Assembly: GCF_009377175.1 (NCBI RefSeq) | Contig: NZ_VJZD01000031.1 | Coordinates: 1 to 55,552, forward strand | DNA length: 55,552 bases | Direction: 5' to 3' | From: Streptomyces adustus | GTDB taxonomy: Bacteria > Actinomycetota > Actinomycetes > Streptomycetales > Streptomycetaceae | Shown here: piece after piece, positions 18,376 to 25,574 of the stretch | Layout of the letters: every line of letters begins with the position of its first letter | How positions within the stretch are numbered: the first letter of the stretch is position 1 | The notes under the pieces: model-generated | Databases searched by the model: none | The model's input: only the letters and a program-made list of their open reading frames with translations | What the model was told of the DNA's origin: nothing | Position numbers and translations under genes: made by a program

Positions 18376-19410
18376 TCAGATGCGGACGCCGAACTGGAAC
18401 GGCATGTTGCCGATCGCCTCGTAGCGCACGACGGTGCCGGTGCGGGGGGCGTGCAGCACCTGGCCGTTGCCCGCGTACAGGCCGACGTGGTGCTGGTCGC
18501 CGTAGAAGATGACGAGGTCGCCGACCTGGAGGTCGCTCTGCGAGTAGATGCGCGTACCGGCGTTGGCCTGGGCCTGCGAGGTGCGCGGGATGGAGACGCC
18601 GGCCTGGGCGTAGGCCCAGGAGGTCAGACCCGAGCAGTCGAAGGAGGACGGGCCGGTGGCGCCGTAGACGTAGGGCGAGCCGATCCTGCTCTGCGCGGCG
18701 GAGAACGCGGCGGCGGCCCGGCCGGAGGCGCTGGTCTCGTTGCCCAGGTCGACCCGGGCGCTGGCGGAGCGGCTGGCGCGCGCGTCGGCCGCGGCGAGGG
18801 CGGCCTTCTCCTTGGCCGTCAGCGTGTTGAGGAGCTTCTGCGCCTCGGCCAGCTTGGCCTGGACTTCCTGCTTCTTCTTGCCCAGCTCCGTACGGGTGGA
18901 GGCCAGGTCCTTGAGCTTGTCGGAGGCCTCGGCGCGCTCCTGGGCGAGCTCGCGCTGCTTCTCCTGGATCTTCTTCAGCGCCTCGACCTGCTGGCCGCTC
19001 AACTGGTCGAGCGTGGAGGCCTTGTCGAGGTAGTCGTCCGGGTCGGCCGACAGGAAGAGCTGGAGCGAGGAGTCTATGGACCCGGTGCGGTACTGGGCCG
19101 CGGCCGCCAGGCCCATGCTGTCGCGCAGCTCGTTCAGGTCGCCCTGACCGCGCGCGACGTTGTCCTGGATGGTGGAGATCTCCTTCTGGAGCTTCTCCTG
19201 CTTCTCCTTGGCCCCGTTGTACTTCTCGGTGGCCTGCTCCGCCTCTTCGTAGAGCTTGTCGACCTTGGACTTGACCTCGTCCTTGGTGGGCTTCTCGCTC
19301 GGCGCGGCGTTGGCGCCCTGGGCGCTCAGCACCACGGCGGCTGCGGCTGCGGTGGTCAGCACGGTCACGCGTGCACGACTCGGCTGCTTCGGTCGACGGT
19401 GGGACGCCAC
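18376..19410 (-). CDS. secreted NlpC/P60 cell-wall hydrolase (paralogue 2)
   Basis: A 344-aa exported C40 peptidase. A signal peptide ends near AQGANA-AP (about residue 35); a very long Lys/Glu/Gln-rich coiled coil (about 40-215) follows, with VDKLYEEAEQATEKYN shared almost verbatim with the neighbouring paralogue. The catalytic domain has FDCSGLTSWAY (Cys), DQHHVGLYAGNG (His) and HAPRTG. GTG at 19410 has AAGGAG nine nt upstream. The coiled coil probably acts as an autoinhibitory or recruitment module, as in RipA/FtsEX-linked hydrolases. Counterparts occur in the same chromosomal block in mycobacteria (Rv2190c). Confidence 0.93.
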   Translation of the reverse strand: MASHRRPKQPSRARVTVLTTAAAAAVVLSAQGANAAPSEKPTKDEVKSKVDKLYEEAEQATEKYNGAKEKQEKLQKEISTIQDNVARGQGDLNELRDSMGLAAAAQYRTGSIDSSLQLFLSADPDDYLDKASTLDQLSGQQVEALKKIQEKQRELAQERAEASDKLKDLASTRTELGKKKQEVQAKLAEAQKLLNTLTAKEKAALAAADARASRSASARVDLGNETSASGRAAAAFSAAQSRIGSPYVYGATGPSSFDCSGLTSWAYAQAGVSIPRTSQAQANAGTRIYSQSDLQVGDLVIFYGDQHHVGLYAGNGQVLHAPRTGTVVRYEAIGNMPFQFGVRI

Positions 19411-19620
19411 GGAGACGAGCTCCTTCTTCTGAGTGAGAAGACGTACGGAGATTCGAAACCTGACCTTAGTGATGTTCCTGTGATCAGTTCAAATCCTCCG
19501 GCGAAAAATCCCGGTTACGCACCGCATCCTTTACCGGCAACTCACGTGCAGTGATTTCCGCTTGACGCTACGTTGCGTGACGACTCCGTCAATTCGGGCA
19601 TTGGTTCCGGAACTTGACGT

Positions 19621-20964
19621 TCAGGACAGGCGCTTGAGAAGGACCGCCGAAGCCACCGGCCGCGCCCCCGCCCGGGCCACCCCGTCGGCGACCTCGCGGT
19701 CGGTCGAGGCGACGATGACCGGCCGGCCCGGAGGCTCGGCCCGCACCAGCTGACGGATCAGCTCGTCGGCGGTGACACCCGGCTTGGAGAACAGCACCCG
19801 CACCCCGCGCGGCGGCGCGAGCAGCACCGGCGCGACCAGTTCGGCGCCGTCGAAGACACAGGTGACCTCGGCGCCGGTCTGCGCGGCGAGCTGCGAGAGC
19901 TGCCCGAGCAGCCGCAGCCGCTGCTTCTCCAGCGGCATCTGGGGATAGCCGGTCTTGGTGACGTTGTAGCCGTCGACGACCAGATGCGCCTGGGGCAGCG
20001 CGAGCAACTGGTCGAGGATCGCCGGATCGTGCTCGGACAGCGCGCGATTGGCGATGTCCTTCGGGGTCATCCGGCCGGGCTCGACCGCGTCCACGGTCTC
20101 CGCGGGCCGCACCGACACCGGCGGCAGCGCCAGCTCCCGGCGCAGCCCCTGGGCCGCGTCGAGCACGGTGTCCAGCAGCAGCCGCACCCGCATGTCCTCG
20201 ACGCTGCGCCCCTCGCGGGCCGCCTTGCGGGTGGCCTCCAGGGCCGCCTCCGCCTCGCCCAGGCGCGCCTTCAACCGCCGGGACTCGCTCTCGACGGCGG
20301 ACACCTGCGCCTGCGCCTCGGCCCGCGCGGCCTCGGTCTCGCCGTGCACCTTGCGCAGCGCCGCCTCGCCGCGCTTGACGTCACTGAGGGCCGAACGCAG
20401 CTTGCGGTGCAGCGACTCGGCCTCGCGCCTGGAGGCGTCCAGTTCGGTCCGCAGCCGCTCGGTCTCGGTCCGGCCGTGCTCACGGGCCCGGTCGAGCTCC
20501 TCGCGCAGCCGTTCCAGCTCGGCCCGGCTCTCCTCGTCGGCCCGCTCGGCGTCGGCGCGCAGCGCCTCCTCGCCGGCCGCGGCCACCAGCTTCACCCAGC
20601 CGACCGGCCGCAGCACATAGGCCGCGGCCGCCACGTCCAAGGGGTCCGCGGCCGGGGGCGGCGAACCGGAGTCGAGGGCGCCGGCCAGTTCGGGCTGCGC
20701 CTCTCGGAACTTCTCGGCGATGCGCTGCCGGAAGACCGCGTCCGTCTCCAGCGCCGCGGCCATCGCGTTGCCCGCGAACTTGGCCCGGCGATTCGGGGCG
20801 AACCGGGCGTACTGCCGCAACTGGGCGGGCAGTTCGGTCAGGATCAGCCCGCCGAATCCGTCCGAGACGATCTGCACGACCCGGCGCCGCACCCCGTCGG
20901 GCAGCGGACGGTCGAGCACCTCGGCGGCGCCGTCGCCCGGCCCCCCGCCTGCGGTCTCCACCAT
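19621..20964 (-). CDS. NYN-domain RNA-binding/nuclease protein with central coiled coil
   Basis: A 447-aa cytoplasmic protein. The C-terminal third is a NYN (YacP/Rae1-like PIN-related) domain: VVDGYNVTK, CVFDGAE and STDREV supply the conserved acidic residues. The N-terminal third is an uncharacterised helical domain, and the middle (about 135-245) is a coiled coil of Glu/Arg/Ala. Rae1 in Bacillus is a ribosome-associated endoribonuclease, but that lacks the long N-terminal part, so the role here is uncertain. The ATG at 20964 is preceded by GAGG. Confidence 0.87.
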   Translation of the reverse strand: MVETAGGGPGDGAAEVLDRPLPDGVRRRVVQIVSDGFGGLILTELPAQLRQYARFAPNRRAKFAGNAMAAALETDAVFRQRIAEKFREAQPELAGALDSGSPPPAADPLDVAAAAYVLRPVGWVKLVAAAGEEALRADAERADEESRAELERLREELDRAREHGRTETERLRTELDASRREAESLHRKLRSALSDVKRGEAALRKVHGETEAARAEAQAQVSAVESESRRLKARLGEAEAALEATRKAAREGRSVEDMRVRLLLDTVLDAAQGLRRELALPPVSVRPAETVDAVEPGRMTPKDIANRALSEHDPAILDQLLALPQAHLVVDGYNVTKTGYPQMPLEKQRLRLLGQLSQLAAQTGAEVTCVFDGAELVAPVLLAPPRGVRVLFSKPGVTADELIRQLVRAEPPGRPVIVASTDREVADGVARAGARPVASAVLLKRLS

Positions 20965-20996
20965 CCGTCACACCTCAATATCTGCGGCCGCTCCCG

Positions 20997-21236
20997 TCAG
21001 GAGCCGGCGCCCGGCCTGTCCACGAGTTCCACCTGGTCGACGGCGTTGCACCAGCGGCAGCGCACCGACTCGATGGTCTCACTGACCACCTCGCGCTCCT
21101 CGACGTTCGGCTGACCGGCGAGATCGAGATGGACGTACTCCACCACCTTCGACGAGCGGGTCACGTCGAAACGCGTCAGATTGCCGCAGAGGGTGCAGCG
21201 CCACCGTGTCGAGGCGGTCGGCAGGGGAACCGTCAT
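20997..21236 (-). CDS. small zinc-ribbon protein
   Basis: A 79-aa protein with two CxxC knuckles, CTLC near residue 15 and CRWC near residue 61, which should bind one zinc. Between them lies a beta-rich segment. The ATG at 21236 is the most sensible start; the frame extends upstream without typical coding character. It sits just upstream of the NYN-domain gene on the same strand with a 32-nt gap and is probably co-transcribed with it. No specific function is known to me; a nucleic-acid or ribosome contact would fit the neighbour. Confidence 0.82.
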   Translation of the reverse strand: MTVPLPTASTRWRCTLCGNLTRFDVTRSSKVVEYVHLDLAGQPNVEEREVVSETIESVRCRWCNAVDQVELVDRPGAGS

Positions 21237-21399
21237 CAGGGCTGTTCGCCTTCCTTCTGTCCATTGTCCGTGATGCACCGGGCTCTCCCCGGAACATGTG
21301 GCTCGTAACCCTACGGCCTGGCGGGTCCTCGCCGCCCACCCATCCACGGCGGCGAGGCGGTCTGTCCCGATGCGTCCCCGTACGTCATGCTCTGTGTTC

Positions 21400-22128
21400 A
21401 TGATCAGCGACTGGAACGGAACCACGGGCAGCGCGATCCGGAAGCCGTCGGCGCCCGTGACGCACGGGCTGATCGCCCTGTGCTGCCTGGTCTTCCTGAT
21501 CGGCCCGGCCTCCGGCTTCAATCCCGGGTACGGCACCGGCGCCGCGCTGGCGGCCGCCCAGCGGGCCTACTTCCGCCACTGGGGCGTGGTCCCGGCCGAG
21601 TTGTTCCAGGACGCCCCCGGGCAGGCCCTGACGCCCGCCAGCGCCCTGTTCGTCCACGGCAGCTGGGTCCACCTCCTCGGCAACATGCTGTTCCTCTACG
21701 TCTTCGGGGCGATGACCGAGGAACGGATGGGCCGCGTGGAGTTCTCCCTCTTCTACGTCGGCTGCGGCTACCTGGCGCTGCTCGGCTACGCGGCCGCCAA
21801 CGCCGGCTCCGAACAGTCGCTGGTCGGCGCCTCCGGGGCGATCTCGGCGGTCCTCGGGGCGTTCCTGTACCTGTTCCCCAGGGCGCGGGTGACCAGCCTG
21901 CTGCCGTTCCTGTTCTTCCTGCCGGTGCGCTTCCCCGCGTGGATCGTGCTGCCCTTCTGGGCGACCTTGCAGTGGGTGGCGGCGGGCCGGGCCACCCAGG
22001 GCCCGGGGGTGGCCTATCTGGCCCACCTGGTGGGCTTCGGCGCGGGCTTCGGGTACGCGTGGTTGCGGTTCGGCCGCAGCCGCGGCCCGGCCCGGCGGGT
22101 CAGGCCCGCGCCGAGCGACGGCGGCTGA
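21400..22128 (+). CDS. rhomboid family intramembrane serine protease
   Basis: A 242-aa, six-helix membrane protease. The catalytic dyad is Ser145 in VGASGAIS and His209 in AHLVGFGAG; the oxyanion-site pattern HLLGNMLFL (His91, Asn95) and the helix 1 loop are present. C-terminal residues are Arg/Pro-rich and cytoplasmic. The ATG at 21400 lacks a good ribosome site; ATG at 21370 in the same frame is an alternative. Rhomboids cleave membrane proteins inside the bilayer; substrates in Streptomyces are largely unknown. It is divergent from the zinc-ribbon gene. Confidence 0.9.
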   Translation: MISDWNGTTGSAIRKPSAPVTHGLIALCCLVFLIGPASGFNPGYGTGAALAAAQRAYFRHWGVVPAELFQDAPGQALTPASALFVHGSWVHLLGNMLFLYVFGAMTEERMGRVEFSLFYVGCGYLALLGYAAANAGSEQSLVGASGAISAVLGAFLYLFPRARVTSLLPFLFFLPVRFPAWIVLPFWATLQWVAAGRATQGPGVAYLAHLVGFGAGFGYAWLRFGRSRGPARRVRPAPSDGG

Positions 22129-22211
22129 CCGGCCCGACCGGCCGCCACGGCCTTGGTGGGTCCGGGATCACGTCATAGAGTGAGGGCCCCGGCCGAGAGA
22201 GAGAACCAACC

Positions 22212-22493
22212 GTGATCACCGCGATCGTCCTTATCAAGACCAGCGTGGACCGGATCCCCGAGATCGCGGAATCGATCGCCGCGCTGGACTCCGTCAGCGA
22301 GGTCTTCTCCGTCACCGGCACCTACGACCTGATCGCGATGGTGCGGGTGACCCGGCACGAGGACCTGGCGGAGGTCATCCCGGGCCGGATCAGCAAGATC
22401 CCCGGCGTCGAGGGCACGGACACGCACGTCGCGTTCCGCACCTACTCCCAGCACGACCTGGAAGCGGCGTTCGCGATCGGGCTGGACAGCTGA
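22212..22493 (+). CDS. stand-alone Lrp/AsnC ligand-binding (RAM) domain protein
   Basis: A 93-aa alpha/beta protein equal to only the C-terminal effector-binding domain of Lrp/AsnC regulators: strand TAIVLIKTSV, helix, strand VFSVTGTYDLIAMVRV (the GxYD turn that binds amino acids) and the closing GVEGTDTHVAF strand. There is no helix-turn-helix. Such stand-alone RAM proteins bind amino acids and can form octamers or pair with full-length AsnC proteins. The GTG at 22212 follows a GAGAGAGA stretch. It is convergent with the class V aminotransferase; trpD is one gene further on. Confidence 0.9.
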   Translation: MITAIVLIKTSVDRIPEIAESIAALDSVSEVFSVTGTYDLIAMVRVTRHEDLAEVIPGRISKIPGVEGTDTHVAFRTYSQHDLEAAFAIGLDS

Positions 22494-22499
22494 GCCCTT

Positions 22500-22517
22500 C
22501 CCCGCGGGTCGGCGGGG
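22500..22517 (+). terminator. short hairpin after the RAM-domain gene
   Basis: CCCCGC (22500-22505) pairs with GCGGGG (22512-22517) over a 6-nt loop, seven nt past the stop codon. A weak candidate terminator between convergent genes. Confidence 0.45.
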
Positions 22518-22574
22518 GCCGAGCTCACGGTTCCCCGCGCCTCTCGGCCACGACGGCGCCGCGCACGGGCCCGG

Positions 22575-23936
22575 TCAGACCGCGGGCACGCACCGGCCGT
22601 CCTCGGTCCGGTAGCGCCACTTCGCGCCGTCCCTGACCAGTTCCCGCACCGCGGTCACGAAGCGCTCCACGTGCTCGTCCGGCGTTCCCGCGCCGAAGCT
22701 CACCCGGATGGCGTTGAGGGACTTCTCGCCCGGCGCGGCCTCGGGGGCGCCGCACTCGCCCTGGCTGCCCGGGTCGCTGCCCAGCAGGGTGCGCACCAGC
22801 GGGTGGGCGCAGAAGAGGCCGTCGCGCACGCCGATGCCGTACTCGGCGGAGAGGGCGGCGGCGAAGTGGGAGCTGTTCCAGCCCTCCACCACGAAGGAGA
22901 TCACCCCGACGCGCGGGGCGTCGTCGCCGAAGAGGGAGAGGATCCGCACCTCGGGCACCTCGGCGAGGCCCGCCCGGACGGTGTCGATCAGGTGCAGCTC
23001 ACGGGCGACGAGCGCGTCGAAGCCCGCCTCGGTGAGGGCCTTGCAGGCGGAGGCGATGGAGTAGGCGCCGATCACGTTCGGCGATCCTGCCTCGTGGCGG
23101 GCGGCGCTGTCGTGCCACTCCACGTCCACTCCGCCGTCCGCGCGCCGGGTGACCCGGCGGCTCGCGCCGCCGCCGGCGAGGTACGGCTCGGCCTCGCGCA
23201 GCCAGTCGGCCCGGCCGGCCAGGACCCCGGACCCGAACGGCGCGTACAGCTTGTGGCCGGAGAAGGCGACCCAGTCGACGTCGAGGTCACGGACCGAGAC
23301 CGGGTGGTGCGGGGCCAGCTGGGCGGCGTCCAGGACGATCCGGGCACCGTGCGCGTGGGCCGCCGCCGCCAGCTCGCGGACCGGCCACAGCTCGCCGGTG
23401 ACGTTCGAGGCGCCGGTGACGCAGACCAGGGCCGGGCCGTACGGGTCGCGGTCGGCCAGGGCGCGCTCCAGGGTCTCGACGGCCTGCCGCGGGGTGCGCG
23501 GGGCGTCGAGGTAGGTGACCCGGGCGTCCTTCCAGGGCAGCAGCGAGGCGTGGTGCTCGGTCTCGAACACGAAGACCTCGCAGCCGGCCGGGAGCGCGCC
23601 CGCCAGCAGGTTGAGGGAGTCGGTGGTGGACCGGGTGAAGACCACCTGGTCGCCGGTACGGCAGTCGAGGAACTCCGCGACCGTGCGGCGGGCGTTCTCG
23701 AAGAGGTCCGTGGACAGCTGCGAGAGGTAGCCGGCGCCGCGGTGGACGCTGCCGTAGTACGGGGCGTACGCCGCCACGTCGTCCCAGACGCGCTGGAGGG
23801 CGGGGGCGCTGGCCGCGTAGTCGAGCGCGGCATAGGTGACTTCGCCGCCCGTGACGAGCGGAACGGTGACATCCCGCCCCAGAACGGCCAGCGGGGCACA
23901 AACGGTCTGGGTGGAGGCAGCGGTGGAGACGGACAT
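22575..23936 (-). CDS. class V aminotransferase, SufS/CsdA-like, under a SAM-IV riboswitch
   Basis: A 453-aa PLP enzyme. Schiff-base Lys229 is in FSGHKLYAPFG, Asp203 in VLDAAQ holds the pyridine nitrogen, and Cys376 in RDGLFCAHPL matches the persulfide Cys position of SufS/CsdA desulfurases. It therefore could release sulfur from cysteine, though related enzymes with other substrates exist. The ATG at 23936 follows GGGAG. A SAM-IV riboswitch lies in its 5' leader, which ties it to sulfur or methionine metabolism. It is the second class V aminotransferase in the window, with the IscS-TusA fusion at 35665. Confidence 0.9.
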   Translation of the reverse strand: MSVSTAASTQTVCAPLAVLGRDVTVPLVTGGEVTYAALDYAASAPALQRVWDDVAAYAPYYGSVHRGAGYLSQLSTDLFENARRTVAEFLDCRTGDQVVFTRSTTDSLNLLAGALPAGCEVFVFETEHHASLLPWKDARVTYLDAPRTPRQAVETLERALADRDPYGPALVCVTGASNVTGELWPVRELAAAAHAHGARIVLDAAQLAPHHPVSVRDLDVDWVAFSGHKLYAPFGSGVLAGRADWLREAEPYLAGGGASRRVTRRADGGVDVEWHDSAARHEAGSPNVIGAYSIASACKALTEAGFDALVARELHLIDTVRAGLAEVPEVRILSLFGDDAPRVGVISFVVEGWNSSHFAAALSAEYGIGVRDGLFCAHPLVRTLLGSDPGSQGECGAPEAAPGEKSLNAIRVSFGAGTPDEHVERFVTAVRELVRDGAKWRYRTEDGRCVPAV

Positions 23937-24036
23937 GGGGAACTCCCGTGAGCGGCAAGGCGGAATCACCACGCGAGCGCATGGGCTCGAGCGCGGAGAC
24001 AAGAAAAAGGGGTGTGCGGAGGCGGGGCTCGACGCC

Positions 24037-24057
24037 CTAGCGCATTCGCTTGCTCAC
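24037..24057 (-). CDS. six-residue leader peptide MSKRMR
   Basis: A tiny ORF, GTG-AGC-AAG-CGA-ATG-CGC-TAG, with GGGAG at a suitable distance upstream, lies in the leader between the SAM-IV riboswitch and the aminotransferase start. It is too short for statistical support; position, ribosome site and stop make it a reasonable upstream ORF. Translation could couple riboswitch state to the main gene, or it could be an attenuator. Confidence 0.4.
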   Translation of the reverse strand: MSKRMR

Positions 24058-24113
24058 GGAAGGCTCCCTCGATGACCAGGACCCCTGGTGCTGGGCTCGT
24101 TCACGAGCCGTCG

Positions 24114-24233
24114 AGGGGTCCGCGCTTGCCGTAGACCTCGCTGCCTACGACCTGGTCCTCACCCGGGGCACCCCGCCACGGACGGAGGGTTGCCGGACAG
24201 TCGGCCGGGGCCTCATGACTGTCACTCATGACC
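24114..24233 (-). ncRNA. SAM-IV riboswitch
   Basis: The minus-strand RNA matches the SAM-IV consensus known from Actinomycetales as I recall it: the 5' GGTCATGAGTGACAGTCATG, the core GACTGTCCGGCAACC, the GGCGGGGTGCCCCGGGTGA segment, and the 3' GCAAGCGCGGACCCCT forming the second pseudoknot. At about 120 nt it has the family length. It precedes a SufS-like aminotransferase. SAM binding should lower expression; whether this is by transcription or translation is not clear, since no obvious terminator stem is seen, only a U-rich CTTTTTCTT at 24000-24008. Confidence 0.9.
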
Positions 24234-24241
24234 TGTTCGTC

Positions 24242-24269
24242 ATCCTGCCACACGGGCTTCGAAGCGCAA
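24242..24269 (-). promoter_or_regulatory. promoter of the SAM-IV riboswitch transcript
   Basis: On the minus strand, TTGCGC (24264-24269) and CAGGAT (24242-24247) are spaced by 16 nt, a good vegetative sigma (HrdB-type) promoter. The start site would fall a few nt before the riboswitch 5' end, which supports both calls. Confidence 0.65.
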
Positions 24270-24320
24270 GGCGCGGTCCGCATCCTGGACCGGGCCCAGG
24301 GCCTGTCTCGTCGGACGGGC

Positions 24321-24350
24321 CCCGCATCGCCCCGCATCGCCCCGCATCGC
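24321..24350. repeat. three 10-bp tandem repeats (CCCGCATCGC)
   Basis: Three perfect head-to-tail copies of CCCGCATCGC lie between the trpD terminator and the riboswitch promoter. A short minisatellite with no visible function. Confidence 0.85.
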
Positions 24351-24354
24351 CCCG

Positions 24355-24379
24355 CCCGGCCGCGCCGTGCGCGGCCGGG
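24355..24379 (-). terminator. trpD terminator
   Basis: An 11-bp perfect stem CCCGGCCGCGC with a 3-nt CGT loop, ten nt beyond the trpD stop codon. Confidence 0.8.
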
Positions 24380-24388
24380 GAGGGCGGA

Positions 24389-25453
24389 TCAGGCGTTGCT
24401 GACGGCCACCCAGCGCTCCAGCGTCCGCCGGGCCGCGCCGGAGTCGATCGACTCCGCCGCCCGGTCCATGCCGGCGCGCAGCTGCTCGGCCAGCGTCCCG
24501 GAGCCCGGCCGCAGCGCCACCAGCGCAGCCGCGGAGTTCAGCAGCACGGCGTCCCGCACCGGGCCGCCCTCGCCGTTCAGCAGCCGGCGCGCGACATCCG
24601 CGTTGTACGACGCGTCGGCGCCGCGCAGCGCCTCCACCGGCACCGGTTCGATGCCGACGTCCCGCGGGTCGAAGGCCTCCTCGGTCACCTTGCCGTCGCG
24701 CACGACCCACACCCGGGAGGTGGCGGTCGTGGTCAGCTCGTCCAGGCCGTCGTCGCCGCGGAACACCAGCGAGGAGTTGCCGCGCTCGGCGAAGACACCC
24801 GCGATGATCGGCGCCACCCGGGGATCGGCGACGCCGACCGCCTGGGCGCGCACCTTCGCCGGGTTGGTCAGCGGGCCCAGGAAGTTGAACACCGTCCGGA
24901 TGCCCAACTGGCCGCGGGCGGCCGCCACATGGCGCAGCGCCGGGTGGAACTTCACCGCGAAGCAGAAGGTGATCCCGGCCTCCTCGGCGACCTCCGCCAC
25001 CCGCTTCGGGGTCAGTTCGAGGTTGACCCCGAGCTTCTCCAGGACGTCCGAGGCGCCCGAAGCCGACGAGGCGGCCCGGTTGCCGTGCTTGACGACCTTG
25101 GCACCGGTGCCCGCGATGACGATCGAGGACATCGTGGAGATGTTCACCGTCTTCGCGCCGTCGCCGCCGGTGCCCACGATGTCGACGGTGTCGCCCGGCA
25201 CCTGGATCACGTTGGCGTGCGCGTACATCGCCTCGACCAGTCCCGTGATCTCCTGGACGGTCTCGCCCTTGGCCCGCAGCGCCACCGCGAACCCGGCGAT
25301 CTGCGCGTCGGTGGCCTCGCCGCGCATGATCCGGTCCATCGCCCAGGCGGTGCTCTCGGCGCTCTGGTCGCGGCCCTCCAGCAGACCGTTCAGTACCGCG
25401 GGCCAGGAACGGCCCGCCGCGGTGTCGCCTCCAGCGGGGGTCACAGCGCTCAT
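24389..25453 (-). CDS. trpD: anthranilate phosphoribosyltransferase
   Basis: Enzyme of tryptophan synthesis that joins anthranilate and PRPP. The 354-aa sequence has the PRPP-binding VGTGGDG and NISTMSS, the [18 protein letters not shown] signature, and [14 protein letters not shown] at 25453 has AGGAG six nt upstream; an in-frame ATG at 25477 lacks one. It stands alone here and not in a trp operon, next to qcrB, as in S. coelicolor (SCO2147) and close to the mycobacterial order (Rv2192c next to ctaE). Terminators flank it on both sides, so it is transcribed separately. Confidence 0.96.
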   Translation of the reverse strand: MSAVTPAGGDTAAGRSWPAVLNGLLEGRDQSAESTAWAMDRIMRGEATDAQIAGFAVALRAKGETVQEITGLVEAMYAHANVIQVPGDTVDIVGTGGDGAKTVNISTMSSIVIAGTGAKVVKHGNRAASSASGASDVLEKLGVNLELTPKRVAEVAEEAGITFCFAVKFHPALRHVAAARGQLGIRTVFNFLGPLTNPAKVRAQAVGVADPRVAPIIAGVFAERGNSSLVFRGDDGLDELTTTATSRVWVVRDGKVTEEAFDPRDVGIEPVPVEALRGADASYNADVARRLLNGEGGPVRDAVLLNSAAALVALRPGSGTLAEQLRAGMDRAAESIDSGAARRTLERWVAVSNA

Positions 25454-25517
25454 CAGCCGCTCCTGGTTCGTAGACACGTACAGACTGCCTACAGCCTATC
25501 CAGCACCGGACACGGCG

Positions 25518-25550
25518 AAGGACCCCGTCCGAAGACCGGACGGGGTCCTT
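25518..25550 (-). terminator. terminator of the ctaE-qcrCAB operon
   Basis: A 14-bp perfect stem AAGGACCCCGTCCG (25518-25531 with 25537-25550) with a 5-nt loop and flanking A/T ends, 25 nt after the qcrB stop. Confidence 0.92.
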
Positions 25551-25574
25551 GTGTGCGCGTGGCGAGCGCAGCGA

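Noticed and set aside
19411..19620. c-di-AMP (ydaO) riboswitch upstream of the NlpC/P60 genes
   Set aside because: Such switches often precede Streptomyces wall hydrolase genes, so I looked here and at 18107-18375, but the conserved segments of the family are not present.
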